From assembly GCA_964636325.1 (NCBI GenBank), contig CAZWRV010000034.1:1-62139 (forward strand): a stretch of 62,139 nucleotides of DNA. Direction: 5' to 3'. Positions 42,609-50,595 of the stretch are shown here, in pieces. Source of the DNA: CAZWRV01 sp964636325 (lineage in GTDB: Bacteria; Verrucomicrobiota; Lentisphaeria; Victivallales; GWF2-50-93). A model generated the notes under the pieces. It saw nothing but the letters and a program-made list of their open reading frames with translations, was not told the origin of the DNA and did not search any database. The translations under genes and the position numbers were made by a program. How positions within the stretch are numbered: position 1 is the first letter of the stretch; each line of letters opens with the position of its first letter.

Positions 42609-43355
42609 ATGACCTTCAAGCTGATAGGCGTCGGCGAAGTCGCACAGAATCCGTCCTGGCGGATACCGTCGCATCTGCACAGGAACCATGAGATCATCGT
42701 GGTCATCGAGGGCGAGATGACCGTCGTAACTAAAGAAGGCAGGACAAAGGGCAGGAAGGGGGACGTCCTTTTCTACAGGGCCGGGCTGGCGCACGAGGAG
42801 TCGTCGGACCCGAAGGATCCCGTGCACACCATATTCATCGCGTTCCAATACGGGATGTTCGGTGCGGACATACCGCTGCGCACGCAGGATCTGAAGGGGC
42901 GGATCCGCGATCTGGCGATCTGGCTCTTCGAGGAGAGGAACTCGGCAGGGCAGGGCGCGGAAGAGCTGAGGGATCTCTTCGCGCAGTCGATGATTGCCGA
43001 GCTGGCACGGCTGAATTCCGCCGTGGAATCCGACGGAATGGTCGAAGAGGTGCGCAGCCGGATGCTCGAAAGCATAGGCAGGCCTGTGGACGTCGGCGAA
43101 TTTGCGGAGTTCGCAGGGATGAGCAAGTTCGCGTTCATCAGGAAATACCGCAGGCTCACCGGCAGGACTCCGATGGACGAATTCCGCCAGATGCGCGTCG
43201 CCCATGCCAGGGATCTGATCCTTTCAACCGGTCTTCCGCTGAAGGAGATTGCGACGGCCTCCGGCCTCGGCGACGTCTTCCAGATGACAAAGACCTTCCG
43301 CAGATATCTAGGCGCGACGCCCGGCAGCTACCGGCGGATTTCGCACAGGCGATGA
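42609..43355 (+). CDS. AraC-family transcriptional regulator
   Basis: 248 residues. An N-terminal cupin sugar-sensing domain (SHLHRNHEIIVVIEGEMTVV, GDVLFYRAGLAHEES) and a C-terminal double helix-turn-helix (VDVGEFAEFAGMSKFAFIRK; PLKEIATASGLGDVFQMTKT, FRRYLGATPGSYRR). It is divergent from the Gfo/VCBS/GH4 operon and most likely activates it in response to a sugar. The open frame extends upstream to 42537 but that part is repeat; ATG at 42609 fits the domain start. Confidence 0.9.
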   Translation: MTFKLIGVGEVAQNPSWRIPSHLHRNHEIIVVIEGEMTVVTKEGRTKGRKGDVLFYRAGLAHEESSDPKDPVHTIFIAFQYGMFGADIPLRTQDLKGRIRDLAIWLFEERNSAGQGAEELRDLFAQSMIAELARLNSAVESDGMVEEVRSRMLESIGRPVDVGEFAEFAGMSKFAFIRKYRRLTGRTPMDEFRQMRVAHARDLILSTGLPLKEIATASGLGDVFQMTKTFRRYLGATPGSYRRISHRR

Positions 43356-43363
43356 TCAAATGT

Positions 43364-43660
43364 TCATGCTCGGATCGCGGCGAGCAGCTTCGAGGATGAA
43401 AGCCCTGAGATTTTCACTGTCTTGTCCTTCGTCTTGTCTCCCCGGACGATCTCTACGGCGGACTTCGGGACTGAAAGCGCCTCGGAAAGGAAGCGGATCA
43501 GCTCCTTGTTGGCCTTGCCGTCGACCGGGGGGGCGCCGACATCTATCTTGACGCTGCCGCCATGGAGGCCGGCGAAGCCGCTGCGTTTCGCGCCGGGACG
43601 GATTCTGGCGGAAAAGACAATCCCTCCCTGGATGTCTCGGACTGTGCTTGTGTTGCTCAT
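43364..43660 (-). CDS. DUF167 (YggU family) protein
   Basis: 98 residues with the whole small alpha/beta fold: GIVFSARIRPGAKRSGFAGL, KIDVGAPPVDGKANKELIRF and EIVRGDKTKDKTVKISGL. The fold is conserved across bacteria and its role is not established. It converges on the AraC gene with 8 bases between stops. ATG at 43660 chosen because upstream sequence is a palindromic repeat. Confidence 0.88.
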   Translation of the reverse strand: MSNTSTVRDIQGGIVFSARIRPGAKRSGFAGLHGGSVKIDVGAPPVDGKANKELIRFLSEALSVPKSAVEIVRGDKTKDKTVKISGLSSSKLLAAIRA

Positions 43661-43667
43661 CTTTCCG

Positions 43668-43708
43668 CAAATATTAAGTGAGCTTTCGCCCTTTCGCTGA
43701 ATATTCAC
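43668..43708. repeat. 41-bp palindrome family, copy 5
   Basis: CAAATATTAAGTGAGCTTTC followed by GCCCTTTCGCTGAATATTCAC. Lies just upstream of the DUF167 start; paired with copy 6 six bases away, as copies 3 and 4 are. Confidence 0.75.
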
Positions 43709-43714
43709 CTTTAA

Positions 43715-43755
43715 GTATTAATTCACCAGATGGACGTAGCTTGCTGAATTCATAC
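43715..43755. repeat. 41-bp palindrome family, copy 6
   Basis: GTATTAATTCACCAGATGGA followed by CGTAGCTTGCTGAATTCATAC. The esterase stop codon (43750-43752) lies inside its right arm. Confidence 0.78.
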
Positions 43756-44493
43756 CTCGTAGAGGCTTTTGAGGAAGTATGGGAATTGAATACGCCACCA
43801 AGGCCAGTCGTGGTTGACGTCATAGCCCCAGAAGTCGATCCAGGCGGGGATTTCCTTCCGGGCGAGGATTTCCTGGAGGCGGCGCGTGTCGCGGATCATG
43901 GGCTCCTCCCATGCGCCCTGGCCCACGCAGACGACGATGCTGCTGTCGCGCATGAGGCCCAGTAGGCGCGGGTCGTCCAGGTTTGGCAGGAACTCGAAAG
44001 GCATGTTGTAGTATACGTCGGCCGAGCCGCCCTGGTAGCCGTCCAGGAAATATCTGAAGTCATAGATGCCGCTCAAGGCGATCGTCCCCTTGAATACGTC
44101 CGGATGCCTGAAGAAGAATAGGACGGAGTGCGAGGCGCCCATGCTGACGCCGGTGCACATGATCCTGGCGTTGCCGGAGCGGCCCTGTATAAACGGGACG
44201 ACCTCCTGCATGATGTAGCTGTCGTATTCGTTGTGATGCCGCGCCTTCTCCTCCGGGTGGATGCCCTTGTTGTCCCAGCTGTTATGGTCGTTGGTGTCCA
44301 CCGCGAATAGAATTATTTTGCCGTTGTCGACGAAATGACCCGCTGCGGCGACCATGCCTTGGTTCTCGAAGTCGAAGAAGCGTCCGCTGGATGTCGGGAA
44401 TACTATGAACGGCTGTCCTGCGTGGCCGTAGACCTTGAGCTCCATGTGCCGTCCGAGGTTTCGGCTGAACCATTTGTGGTATTCGATGTTCAT
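43750..44493 (-). CDS. Putative esterase (alpha/beta hydrolase)
   Basis: About 247 residues of the esterase D/PF00756 type. The nucleophile elbow is TGVSMGASHS, the acid is in the GQGAWEE region or nearby, and the histidine is in DVNHDWPWW. HMELKVYGHAGQPFIVFPTS opens the fold. No signal peptide, so cytoplasmic. It starts ten bases after the ATP-grasp gene ends, so the two form an operon; the pair suggests that a ligase product is modified or released by this hydrolase, which is inference. ATG at 44493 has AGGA upstream. Confidence 0.82.
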   Translation of the reverse strand: MNIEYHKWFSRNLGRHMELKVYGHAGQPFIVFPTSSGRFFDFENQGMVAAAGHFVDNGKIILFAVDTNDHNSWDNKGIHPEEKARHHNEYDSYIMQEVVPFIQGRSGNARIMCTGVSMGASHSVLFFFRHPDVFKGTIALSGIYDFRYFLDGYQGGSADVYYNMPFEFLPNLDDPRLLGLMRDSSIVVCVGQGAWEEPMIRDTRRLQEILARKEIPAWIDFWGYDVNHDWPWWRIQFPYFLKSLYEV

Positions 44494-44503
44494 GCTTTCA
44501 TTC

Positions 44504-45667
44504 CTATTTAGTGCCCTGGATGTAATTGATCGCTTCATGTATTTCGCCGAGGCTCGGGGATCGGACTAGGTATCCGTAGTCGCCGAGTGCGGGGGCGAAG
44601 ACGCCGCTGATTGTGGAGTGGAAGACGACCTTGTCCTTCAGCCTGTCGAGTATCTGCTGATGCGTGTGCAGATAGTTGAACCTGTATTTGCGGCCGATGT
44701 AGCAGCAGTGGTATTTCCGCTCGTATTTCGACTTGAACTGGTTGTGGACGATGATGTTGGCCCATTCCTGGTAGATGTCGATGTCGTTGGAGTAGTTGAA
44801 CATGTCGGTGGTGTATCCGCCCGGGGGCCTGATGTTGACCTCCAAGGCGACAATCTTGCCGTCTGAATGCCTGCGGAAGAACTCGAAGTGGAAGAACCTC
44901 GCGCTGATGCCGAAGGCCTTCGCGGTCCTGAGGCCGGCGGCCTTGAGGTCCTCCGGTATTTCGCGGAGAGTGTAGTAGTAGACGTGGTTGTCCTCGTTCA
45001 CGGTCTCCATTATCCCGCACATGTAGGACAGGGAGGAAAAGAAGACGGGGTCGCCCTGCCGGTTCGTTAGGCCGTCGAACGTGAGGATGTCGCCCTTGAC
45101 GAACTCCTCCATGATGTAGTCCATCCTGGGCTTGGTCTCCGCGAAGGCGCGGAGCTCGGCGTCGTTGTGGATCTTGTAGGTGTTCATGGCTCCGACGCCG
45201 ATGTCTGGCTTGGCGATCACGGGGTAGCCGGCTTCGCGGACGAACGCGGCAGCCTCCTCATAGGTGTTGACTATCCTGCCTTTGGGGACTTCGATTCCGG
45301 CGTCAATGAACTTCTGCTTCATCCTGGACTTGCGCTTGATGGCCTCGATGCCGTCGTTCTTGATGCCGTCGATGTTGAAGTCGGTGCGCAGCCGCGCCTC
45401 TGTGCAGAGCCAGTATTCGTTGAACGAGTCGAGGACGTCGATCTTCCCGTGCTTGAACGTGAGGTATGCGACGGCTCTCAGCAGCTGGTTGTAGTCCTCC
45501 ATGCTGCCGACCACGTAGTATTCGGACATGGCCCACTTGAGCTCGTCGCTCAGCAAGTCGTAGGGCAGGTCGCCTATGCCGAGGACGTTGACGCCGAGCC
45601 TTTTCAAGGCCACGCTGAACTGGCAGTAGTTTTCGGGAAAATGCGGCGAGAAGTGGATTACGTTCAT
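44504..45667 (-). CDS. ATP-grasp carboxylate-amine ligase
   Basis: About 387 residues. The N-terminal pre-ATP-grasp domain (MNVIHFSPHFPENYCQFSVA, the VLGIGDLPYDLL turn) precedes the ATP-grasp fold: KRKSRMKQKFIDAGIEVPKG, YPVIAKPDIGVGAMNTYKIH (phosphate-binding loop), MEEFVKGDILTFDG, and the Mg-binding FFRRHSDGKIVALEVNIRPPGG. Such ligases join a carboxylate to an amine or thiol through an acyl phosphate. Substrates unknown. It lies directly upstream of the esterase. ATG at 45667 is used because the family starts with MNVIHFSP. Confidence 0.87.
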   Translation of the reverse strand: MNVIHFSPHFPENYCQFSVALKRLGVNVLGIGDLPYDLLSDELKWAMSEYYVVGSMEDYNQLLRAVAYLTFKHGKIDVLDSFNEYWLCTEARLRTDFNIDGIKNDGIEAIKRKSRMKQKFIDAGIEVPKGRIVNTYEEAAAFVREAGYPVIAKPDIGVGAMNTYKIHNDAELRAFAETKPRMDYIMEEFVKGDILTFDGLTNRQGDPVFFSSLSYMCGIMETVNEDNHVYYYTLREIPEDLKAAGLRTAKAFGISARFFHFEFFRRHSDGKIVALEVNIRPPGGYTTDMFNYSNDIDIYQEWANIIVHNQFKSKYERKYHCCYIGRKYRFNYLHTHQQILDRLKDKVVFHSTISGVFAPALGDYGYLVRSPSLGEIHEAINYIQGTK

Positions 45668-45771
45668 AGAGCTGATACACCTATATTGGCTGTAAAATAG
45701 CAATCCCGGATAAATGAATGTCGCATGCGAGATTTTCAAGGCTGGATTCCCGTGGAACAGGACAAAACAAA

Positions 45772-45832
45772 TTCAGATTTCCTGGCCAGCCGGCTACGAA
45801 GAGCTCAAATTTGACTGGAAGATGCCCAAGCC
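45772..45832. repeat. TTCAGATTTC repeat, half copy
   Basis: TTCAGATTTCCTGGCCAGCC ... GACTGGAAGATGCCCA follows the left arm and centre of the element at 21243 base for base at most positions, but the closing arm is lost. It lies in the gap between the ATP-grasp and TerB-like genes. A chance open frame of 61 codons covers it. Confidence 0.55.
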
Positions 45833-45968
45833 AATCATCGCAATCCTTGCGGGCAGCGACACTTCCTTCACAGTTCAGGATGTCTTTTTGCTGTGTTGAT
45901 ATCGGCGGATAGCGGGCTATTGTAACAGGTTCGGTACGGCTATCCTGGACAAATTGCGGGAGGGGGTC

Positions 45969-46781
45969 ATGAATTTCTCGTTTCTTCCGGAGAAGATCAA
46001 GAAGGAGCTGGGCGAATTCGCCGCGGACAAGCTGCCGCGCGTGATCCGTCTCAGCGGCACGGTCGAAGGCGAGCCCGGCGAGGGGTACATCGTAAGCCAT
46101 GGCGGCAGCATGCTCGTGTTTTCGAGGAAGCTCGGGGGCGACGCATATGCCAGGCTCGGAGGGAAGTTCGGCGGCGAAGTATGTTCGGTGGGCGTGCGCA
46201 AGGAGAGCCTGAACTCGTTCCTCGACTTCGAGATCGGAGGCAGGAAATATTCCGTGAAGGTGTCAAGCTTCGACGACAGCGAAGTGGCCGGGCTCTGCGA
46301 GAGCTTCAAGAAGCTGGCAGGCGGCGCCGACGTGCAGCCTCAGGCCGCCGACACTGCGGAACCTCAGCACCAGCAGGACCAGTTCGGACAGTCCGTCCCG
46401 GAGCTGGACATAGCCCCGATTGTCGCGCTCGGCGCGGCGATGATGTACATATCCGCGGTCGACAAGGCGATCTTCCCCGAGGAGGACACATATATCGCCA
46501 GGGTGTTCAAGTCCAACAAGAGGGAGCTCAAGGAGGCGCTGCGCATCTTCAAGTCGACGCCTTACGACAAGTTCCTGCAGGGCATAAGGCGTCTGCTCAG
46601 CAGCCTTCAGAAGGAATGCGTTCTTGCAAACATGCTTGAGATCGCCATGCAGGACGGATCATACCAGACCGAGGAGCAGGAGCTTGTCGAAAAGTTCGTG
46701 ACGGAGCTGCAGGTTTCCCGGACGGCATATGAAAAGCTGCTCAACACCCTGCTGGTGAAGAACAACCTGTCGGTTTTCTAA
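45969..46781 (+). CDS. TerB-like domain protein
   Basis: 270 residues. The C-terminal 130 residues look like a TerB/DjlA helical domain (AAMMYISAVDKAIFPEEDTY, ANMLEIAMQDGSYQTEEQEL with its acidic metal-binding pattern). The N-terminal half (IRLSGTVEGEPGEGYIVSHG, SFLDFEIGGRKYSVKVSSFD) is a beta-rich domain I do not recognise. A Gln-rich linker joins them. Cytoplasmic. TerB domains bind divalent metal and are often adaptors in stress or phage-response systems; here the role is open. ATG at 45969 follows GGAGGGGG. Confidence 0.7.
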   Translation: MNFSFLPEKIKKELGEFAADKLPRVIRLSGTVEGEPGEGYIVSHGGSMLVFSRKLGGDAYARLGGKFGGEVCSVGVRKESLNSFLDFEIGGRKYSVKVSSFDDSEVAGLCESFKKLAGGADVQPQAADTAEPQHQQDQFGQSVPELDIAPIVALGAAMMYISAVDKAIFPEEDTYIARVFKSNKRELKEALRIFKSTPYDKFLQGIRRLLSSLQKECVLANMLEIAMQDGSYQTEEQELVEKFVTELQVSRTAYEKLLNTLLVKNNLSVF

Positions 46782-46869
46782 TTTCAGATTTCAGTCCCGC
46801 GCCCGGCGGTGTTGAAATTGTCGGGAAATGCAATTGTGGCATCTCAGGCACGGGAGCCGGAAATCTGAA
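46782..46869. repeat. TTCAGATTTC 3'-end hairpin repeat, copy 2
   Basis: TTTCAGATTTCAGTCCCGCG ... GGGAGCCGGAAATCTGAA, with the same inner GGGAAATGC...TGTGGC and CAGGC blocks as the copy at 21243. It starts on the base after the TerB-like stop codon. Confidence 0.85.
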
Positions 46870-46910
46870 CCTGACACCTGAAACCTGAACACTTACACCT
46901 GATTTTTCCA

Positions 46911-49900
46911 ATGTCCGAAAACTACATACAGAAGGCTTTGGCCGTCTTCTTCACGAAGGAGGACGTCCAGAAGGCGAGGCAGTTCCTTAAGAACGGCAAG
47001 GTGGTCTACTGCTTCGTTCCCAGGAGGGGTCTGGTGAGCGCATGCGTCCGGAACATGCTGCCCGGCGACAACAGCGCCCTGATCCATCTGGAGGCGGAGA
47101 TTGCGGACGACGGCACGCTGTCCGGCCGCTGCGGGCGCTGCGGTAAGATCAGGCCGGCCTGCTTCCATGCGGCTGCGGCGCTTCTGCATCTGAGCAGGCA
47201 CAAGCTGCTTCTTGCCGAGGTCCCCAGGAAGGAGAAGTCCCCGGGCTACCCCGGCTTCAGGCCTGTTTCGCTCAAGGATATTGCTTCCAGGCAGGAGGCC
47301 GGCATGCCGGCCAGGCTCGAAGTGGAGTTCATGAACGGGATGCCGCACGCCCCCAGCAAGTGGGACACGTGCGTGTTCGAGATCCGGCTCTACCTGGGCA
47401 GCCGCGAATATTCGGGCAGCCTGAACAATCTCCGCCAGCTTCATTTCAAGGAGATTTTCGGTGTGTCGCTCCAGATTTCCAACTTCCCGCTGCAGGAGCG
47501 GCAGATAATCAGGTTCCTGTCCATAAACGCCGAGTCGGACGGCACGCATCTGGTGCTCAATTCGGAGCTTACGGCCGAGTTCATGCACTGCCTGATCGGC
47601 TTCGAGCGGGTGCTCTGCGGCTCCAGGAACCTGAACGTCAACCGGCTTCCCGCGGAGCCGGTGCTCGCGTGCTACGAGAAGGGCGGGGCGCACATCCTTG
47701 CGCCGGCCCTGTGCGCGGGCGAGAAGATTCTGCCTCTTGCGAACGCGACAATGGTAACTGGCAAGGCGGGCTGCTGGGCCGGGATCGGAGGGGACTACTG
47801 GTGGATTCCGGCGACGTTCGACATGGGTATGCTGAAGGCGTTCTTCAGGATCGGGGAGGCGCGTGTTGACAGCGCCGAGGCCGCCAGGATTCTGAAGGAC
47901 TTCCCGTCCAAGCCGTTCCGTATAGTGCATATCGAGGCGAAGCCCATCAGGCAAAGCAGCTTCGGCCTGGTCTACTACATAAGGTCGGCCGATGGCGCGG
48001 TTGAAGTGCAGCTCAACTTCGACTACGGCGGCTCGCTTTGCGAGCCCGGCCCGCAGAACCTTCTGCTGGAGGACGACAGGAAGTGCTCCAGGCGCGACAA
48101 GGAGGGGGAGCTCCGTTACGAGCAGGAGCTGCTCTGCTTCGGCTTCTCGAGGAAGTCCGGCGGGGGGCCGTTCACGATCAAGGACACCGAGGCGGCGGGC
48201 GTATTCTTTGAAAGCATAGTTCCGGCATGGATACGCGGGGGGAGGAAGGTATTCATTTCCGTAGAGGCGACGGGGGCGGCGAGCTTCCCCTTCGGCACCG
48301 CTCCCATAAAGGCAAGGTTCGAGCTGCTGAGGGGGTCGGACGGCGGAACCGGGGCCGACATGCTTTCGATACTGAGCTCCTTCACCGCTGCGGGCGCGGA
48401 CGTCTCATGGAAGGATCTGGTCGGGAATGTCAGGGAGAGGAAGACGTTCGCGTCAACGGCGTCCGGAACCGCGGGGAAGATATCCGCGGAGCTTGCGGGA
48501 TTCGTCTCATCCGTATGGGACATAGTGACGACCTCCGCCGAGAGGCCCGACGTGCTTATGATTTCCCGCGCGATGCTCGACTACTGGAACGTGAAGGCGT
48601 CGGCACTCGGATGCCCGCCGCTTTCAGACGGCTCGGAATCCGCCTGCGCCGAGCCGATCGCCGGCAGCCTCAGCCTTTTCGACGGCCATCTGAGGAACTA
48701 TCAGCGGGACGCGCTGTCGTGGATGGCCTCGATGATGCGCCGCCGGCTCAACTTCATCCTGGCCGACGAGATGGGGCTGGGGAAGACCGTGCAGGCCCTG
48801 GCCCTGCTGTCGGAACAGATCAGGACTTCCCCGGCGAGGCTCCCGGCCCTGGTGCTCTGCCCGAGCAGCCTCGTCGGCAACTGGCGGATGGAGGCTTCGC
48901 GATTCGTCCCTTCGCTCAAGACCGTTGAGATACTGAAGGGCGCCGACACGCAGTCCGCCCTCGACACGGCCGGCACGGACATCTTCATCACTTCATACAC
49001 GCTGCTGAGGAAGAACATCGAATCCTACACGGCGCGCACGTTCGGCTGCCTCATCCTCGACGAGGCGCAGCACATCAAGAATCCGGCTACGGAGAACGCG
49101 AAGTCCTGCAAGATGATCAGGGCCAGGCACAGGATCGTCCTCACGGGCACGCCGCTTGAAAACTCCCCGCTCGACCTCTGGTCCATATTCGACTTCCTGC
49201 ATCCGGGCATGCTGGGCCACTTCAAAAGCTTCAAGGACAGGTTCTATTCCGGCGGCGAGGAGGAGACGGGCGGGCAGGGCGAGCTGGCCGCGAGGATCGG
49301 CCCCTTCATCCTCAGGAGGAAAAAGGCGGAGGTCGCCCTGGAACTGCCCCCCAGGACGGAACAGACCGTCTACTGCGAGATGGACAACGGCCAGAGGGCC
49401 TTCTACATGAGGCTCCTCGAGGAAGGGCGCGGACTCTGCAGCTCGATGGTGCGGGATGGAAGAGGACGCGGAAGGATGAACGTGCTCACCGCGCTCCTGC
49501 GCCTGAGACAGGTCTGCTGCCATCCGTCCCTCCTGCCGGAGCCCATGCGGCCGCCCGGGGCGGAGTCATCCAAGACGGAACTGCTCAAGGAGCTCCTCAT
49601 GGAGAACATCGACAGCGGCCACAAGACCCTCGTCTTCAGCCAGTTCACCTCCCTGCTCGCGATCGTCAGGGCCTGGCTCGACTCGGAGGGAATCCCTTAC
49701 GAATACCTCGACGGCGCCACGAAGGACCGCATGGACCACGTCGGCAGATTCAATTCCGACGCCTCCATCCCCCTCTTCCTGCTCAGCCTCAAGGCCGGCG
49801 GCACAGGCCTGAACCTCACGGCCGCGGACAGCGTCATAATCTACGACCCCTGGTGGAACCCCGCCGTTGAGGACCAGGCCGCCGACCGCGCCCACAGGAT

Positions 49901-50069
49901 CGGCCAGACAAGGAACGTGTTCGTCTCCAGGCTCGTCATGAAGGACTCCATAGAGGAAAAGGTCATCCAGCTCCACGAAAGGAAGAGGACTCTTTTCAGA
50001 AACCTGGTCGAAAACGCCTCTTTTTTCCGCAAATTGAGCGACGAAGACTTAGCATTTCTGCTGGGATGA
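46911..50069 (+). CDS. SWIM-SNF2 family DEAD/H-type helicase
   Basis: 1052 residues. A SWIM-type zinc site (GRCGRCGKIRPACFH, residues ~72-86) is followed by a long beta-rich middle and the SNF2 ATPase: motif I LADEMGLGKTVQAL (Lys near 624), motif II DEAQ in LILDEAQHIKN, motif III LTGTPLENSPLDLWSI, and the C-terminal lobe with FSQFTSLLAIV, LKAGGTGLNLTAADSV and HRIGQTRNVFVSR. Full length and intact. Bacterial SWI2/SNF2 proteins such as HepA remodel RNA polymerase or DNA complexes. First of an operon with yjbQ and a Ser/Thr kinase. Confidence 0.93.
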   Translation: MSENYIQKALAVFFTKEDVQKARQFLKNGKVVYCFVPRRGLVSACVRNMLPGDNSALIHLEAEIADDGTLSGRCGRCGKIRPACFHAAAALLHLSRHKLLLAEVPRKEKSPGYPGFRPVSLKDIASRQEAGMPARLEVEFMNGMPHAPSKWDTCVFEIRLYLGSREYSGSLNNLRQLHFKEIFGVSLQISNFPLQERQIIRFLSINAESDGTHLVLNSELTAEFMHCLIGFERVLCGSRNLNVNRLPAEPVLACYEKGGAHILAPALCAGEKILPLANATMVTGKAGCWAGIGGDYWWIPATFDMGMLKAFFRIGEARVDSAEAARILKDFPSKPFRIVHIEAKPIRQSSFGLVYYIRSADGAVEVQLNFDYGGSLCEPGPQNLLLEDDRKCSRRDKEGELRYEQELLCFGFSRKSGGGPFTIKDTEAAGVFFESIVPAWIRGGRKVFISVEATGAASFPFGTAPIKARFELLRGSDGGTGADMLSILSSFTAAGADVSWKDLVGNVRERKTFASTASGTAGKISAELAGFVSSVWDIVTTSAERPDVLMISRAMLDYWNVKASALGCPPLSDGSESACAEPIAGSLSLFDGHLRNYQRDALSWMASMMRRRLNFILADEMGLGKTVQALALLSEQIRTSPARLPALVLCPSSLVGNWRMEASRFVPSLKTVEILKGADTQSALDTAGTDIFITSYTLLRKNIESYTARTFGCLILDEAQHIKNPATENAKSCKMIRARHRIVLTGTPLENSPLDLWSIFDFLHPGMLGHFKSFKDRFYSGGEEETGGQGELAARIGPFILRRKKAEVALELPPRTEQTVYCEMDNGQRAFYMRLLEEGRGLCSSMVRDGRGRGRMNVLTALLRLRQVCCHPSLLPEPMRPPGAESSKTELLKELLMENIDSGHKTLVFSQFTSLLAIVRAWLDSEGIPYEYLDGATKDRMDHVGRFNSDASIPLFLLSLKAGGTGLNLTAADSVIIYDPWWNPAVEDQAADRAHRIGQTRNVFVSRLVMKDSIEEKVIQLHERKRTLFRNLVENASFFRKLSDEDLAFLLG

Positions 50070-50152
50070 GCTATTTTATGCATTCTGCCTGAAAAACGCG
50101 AACACATGAGGGGGACCGGAACGCCCGGACGGGCGGGACGGTGGTTCACGCC

Positions 50153-50572
50153 ATGAAATCATACAGGAAGGAACTCCTGTTCAACCTGCCTACGCGGAGG
50201 GGGTTCGTCAACATAACTCCGCAGGTCGAAAAGGCCCTCGCCGAATCCGGCATAACGGAGGGGCTGCTTCTGTGCAACGCCATGCACATCACGGCCTCGG
50301 TGTTCATCAACGACGACGAGAGCGGGCTCCACGAGGACTATGAGAAATGGCTTGAGAGGCTCGCCCCCCACGAGCCCGTGTCGTCTTACAGCCACAACAG
50401 GACCGGCGAGGACAACGGTGACGCGCACCTCAAAAGGCAGATCATGGGCCGCGAAGTAGTAGTCGCCGTCACGGAAGGCCGCCTGGACTTCGGCCCCTGG
50501 GAGCAGATATTCTACGGCGAATTCGACGGCGGCAGGCGCAAGAAGGTTCTGATCAAGATTATCGGCGAATAA
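50153..50572 (+). CDS. yjbQ: YjbQ/UPF0047 family protein
   Basis: 139 residues. FVNITPQVEKALAESGITEG, LLLCNAMHITASVFINDDES, and NGDAHLKRQIMGREVVVAVT are the family blocks; the His residues in MHITAS and DAHLKRQ are the conserved ligands of the active site. E. coli YjbQ has weak thiamine-phosphate synthase activity. The ATG at 50153 starts the fold; 84 bases separate it from the SNF2 gene and 23 from the kinase. Confidence 0.9.
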   Translation: MKSYRKELLFNLPTRRGFVNITPQVEKALAESGITEGLLLCNAMHITASVFINDDESGLHEDYEKWLERLAPHEPVSSYSHNRTGEDNGDAHLKRQIMGREVVVAVTEGRLDFGPWEQIFYGEFDGGRRKKVLIKIIGE

Positions 50573-50595
50573 AACACACCGTCACGGCGGCAAAC

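Noticed and set aside
45714..45899. 61-codon frame upstream of the TerB-like gene
   Set aside because: It is produced by a half copy of the 3'-end hairpin repeat; the other copies are not open in this frame.
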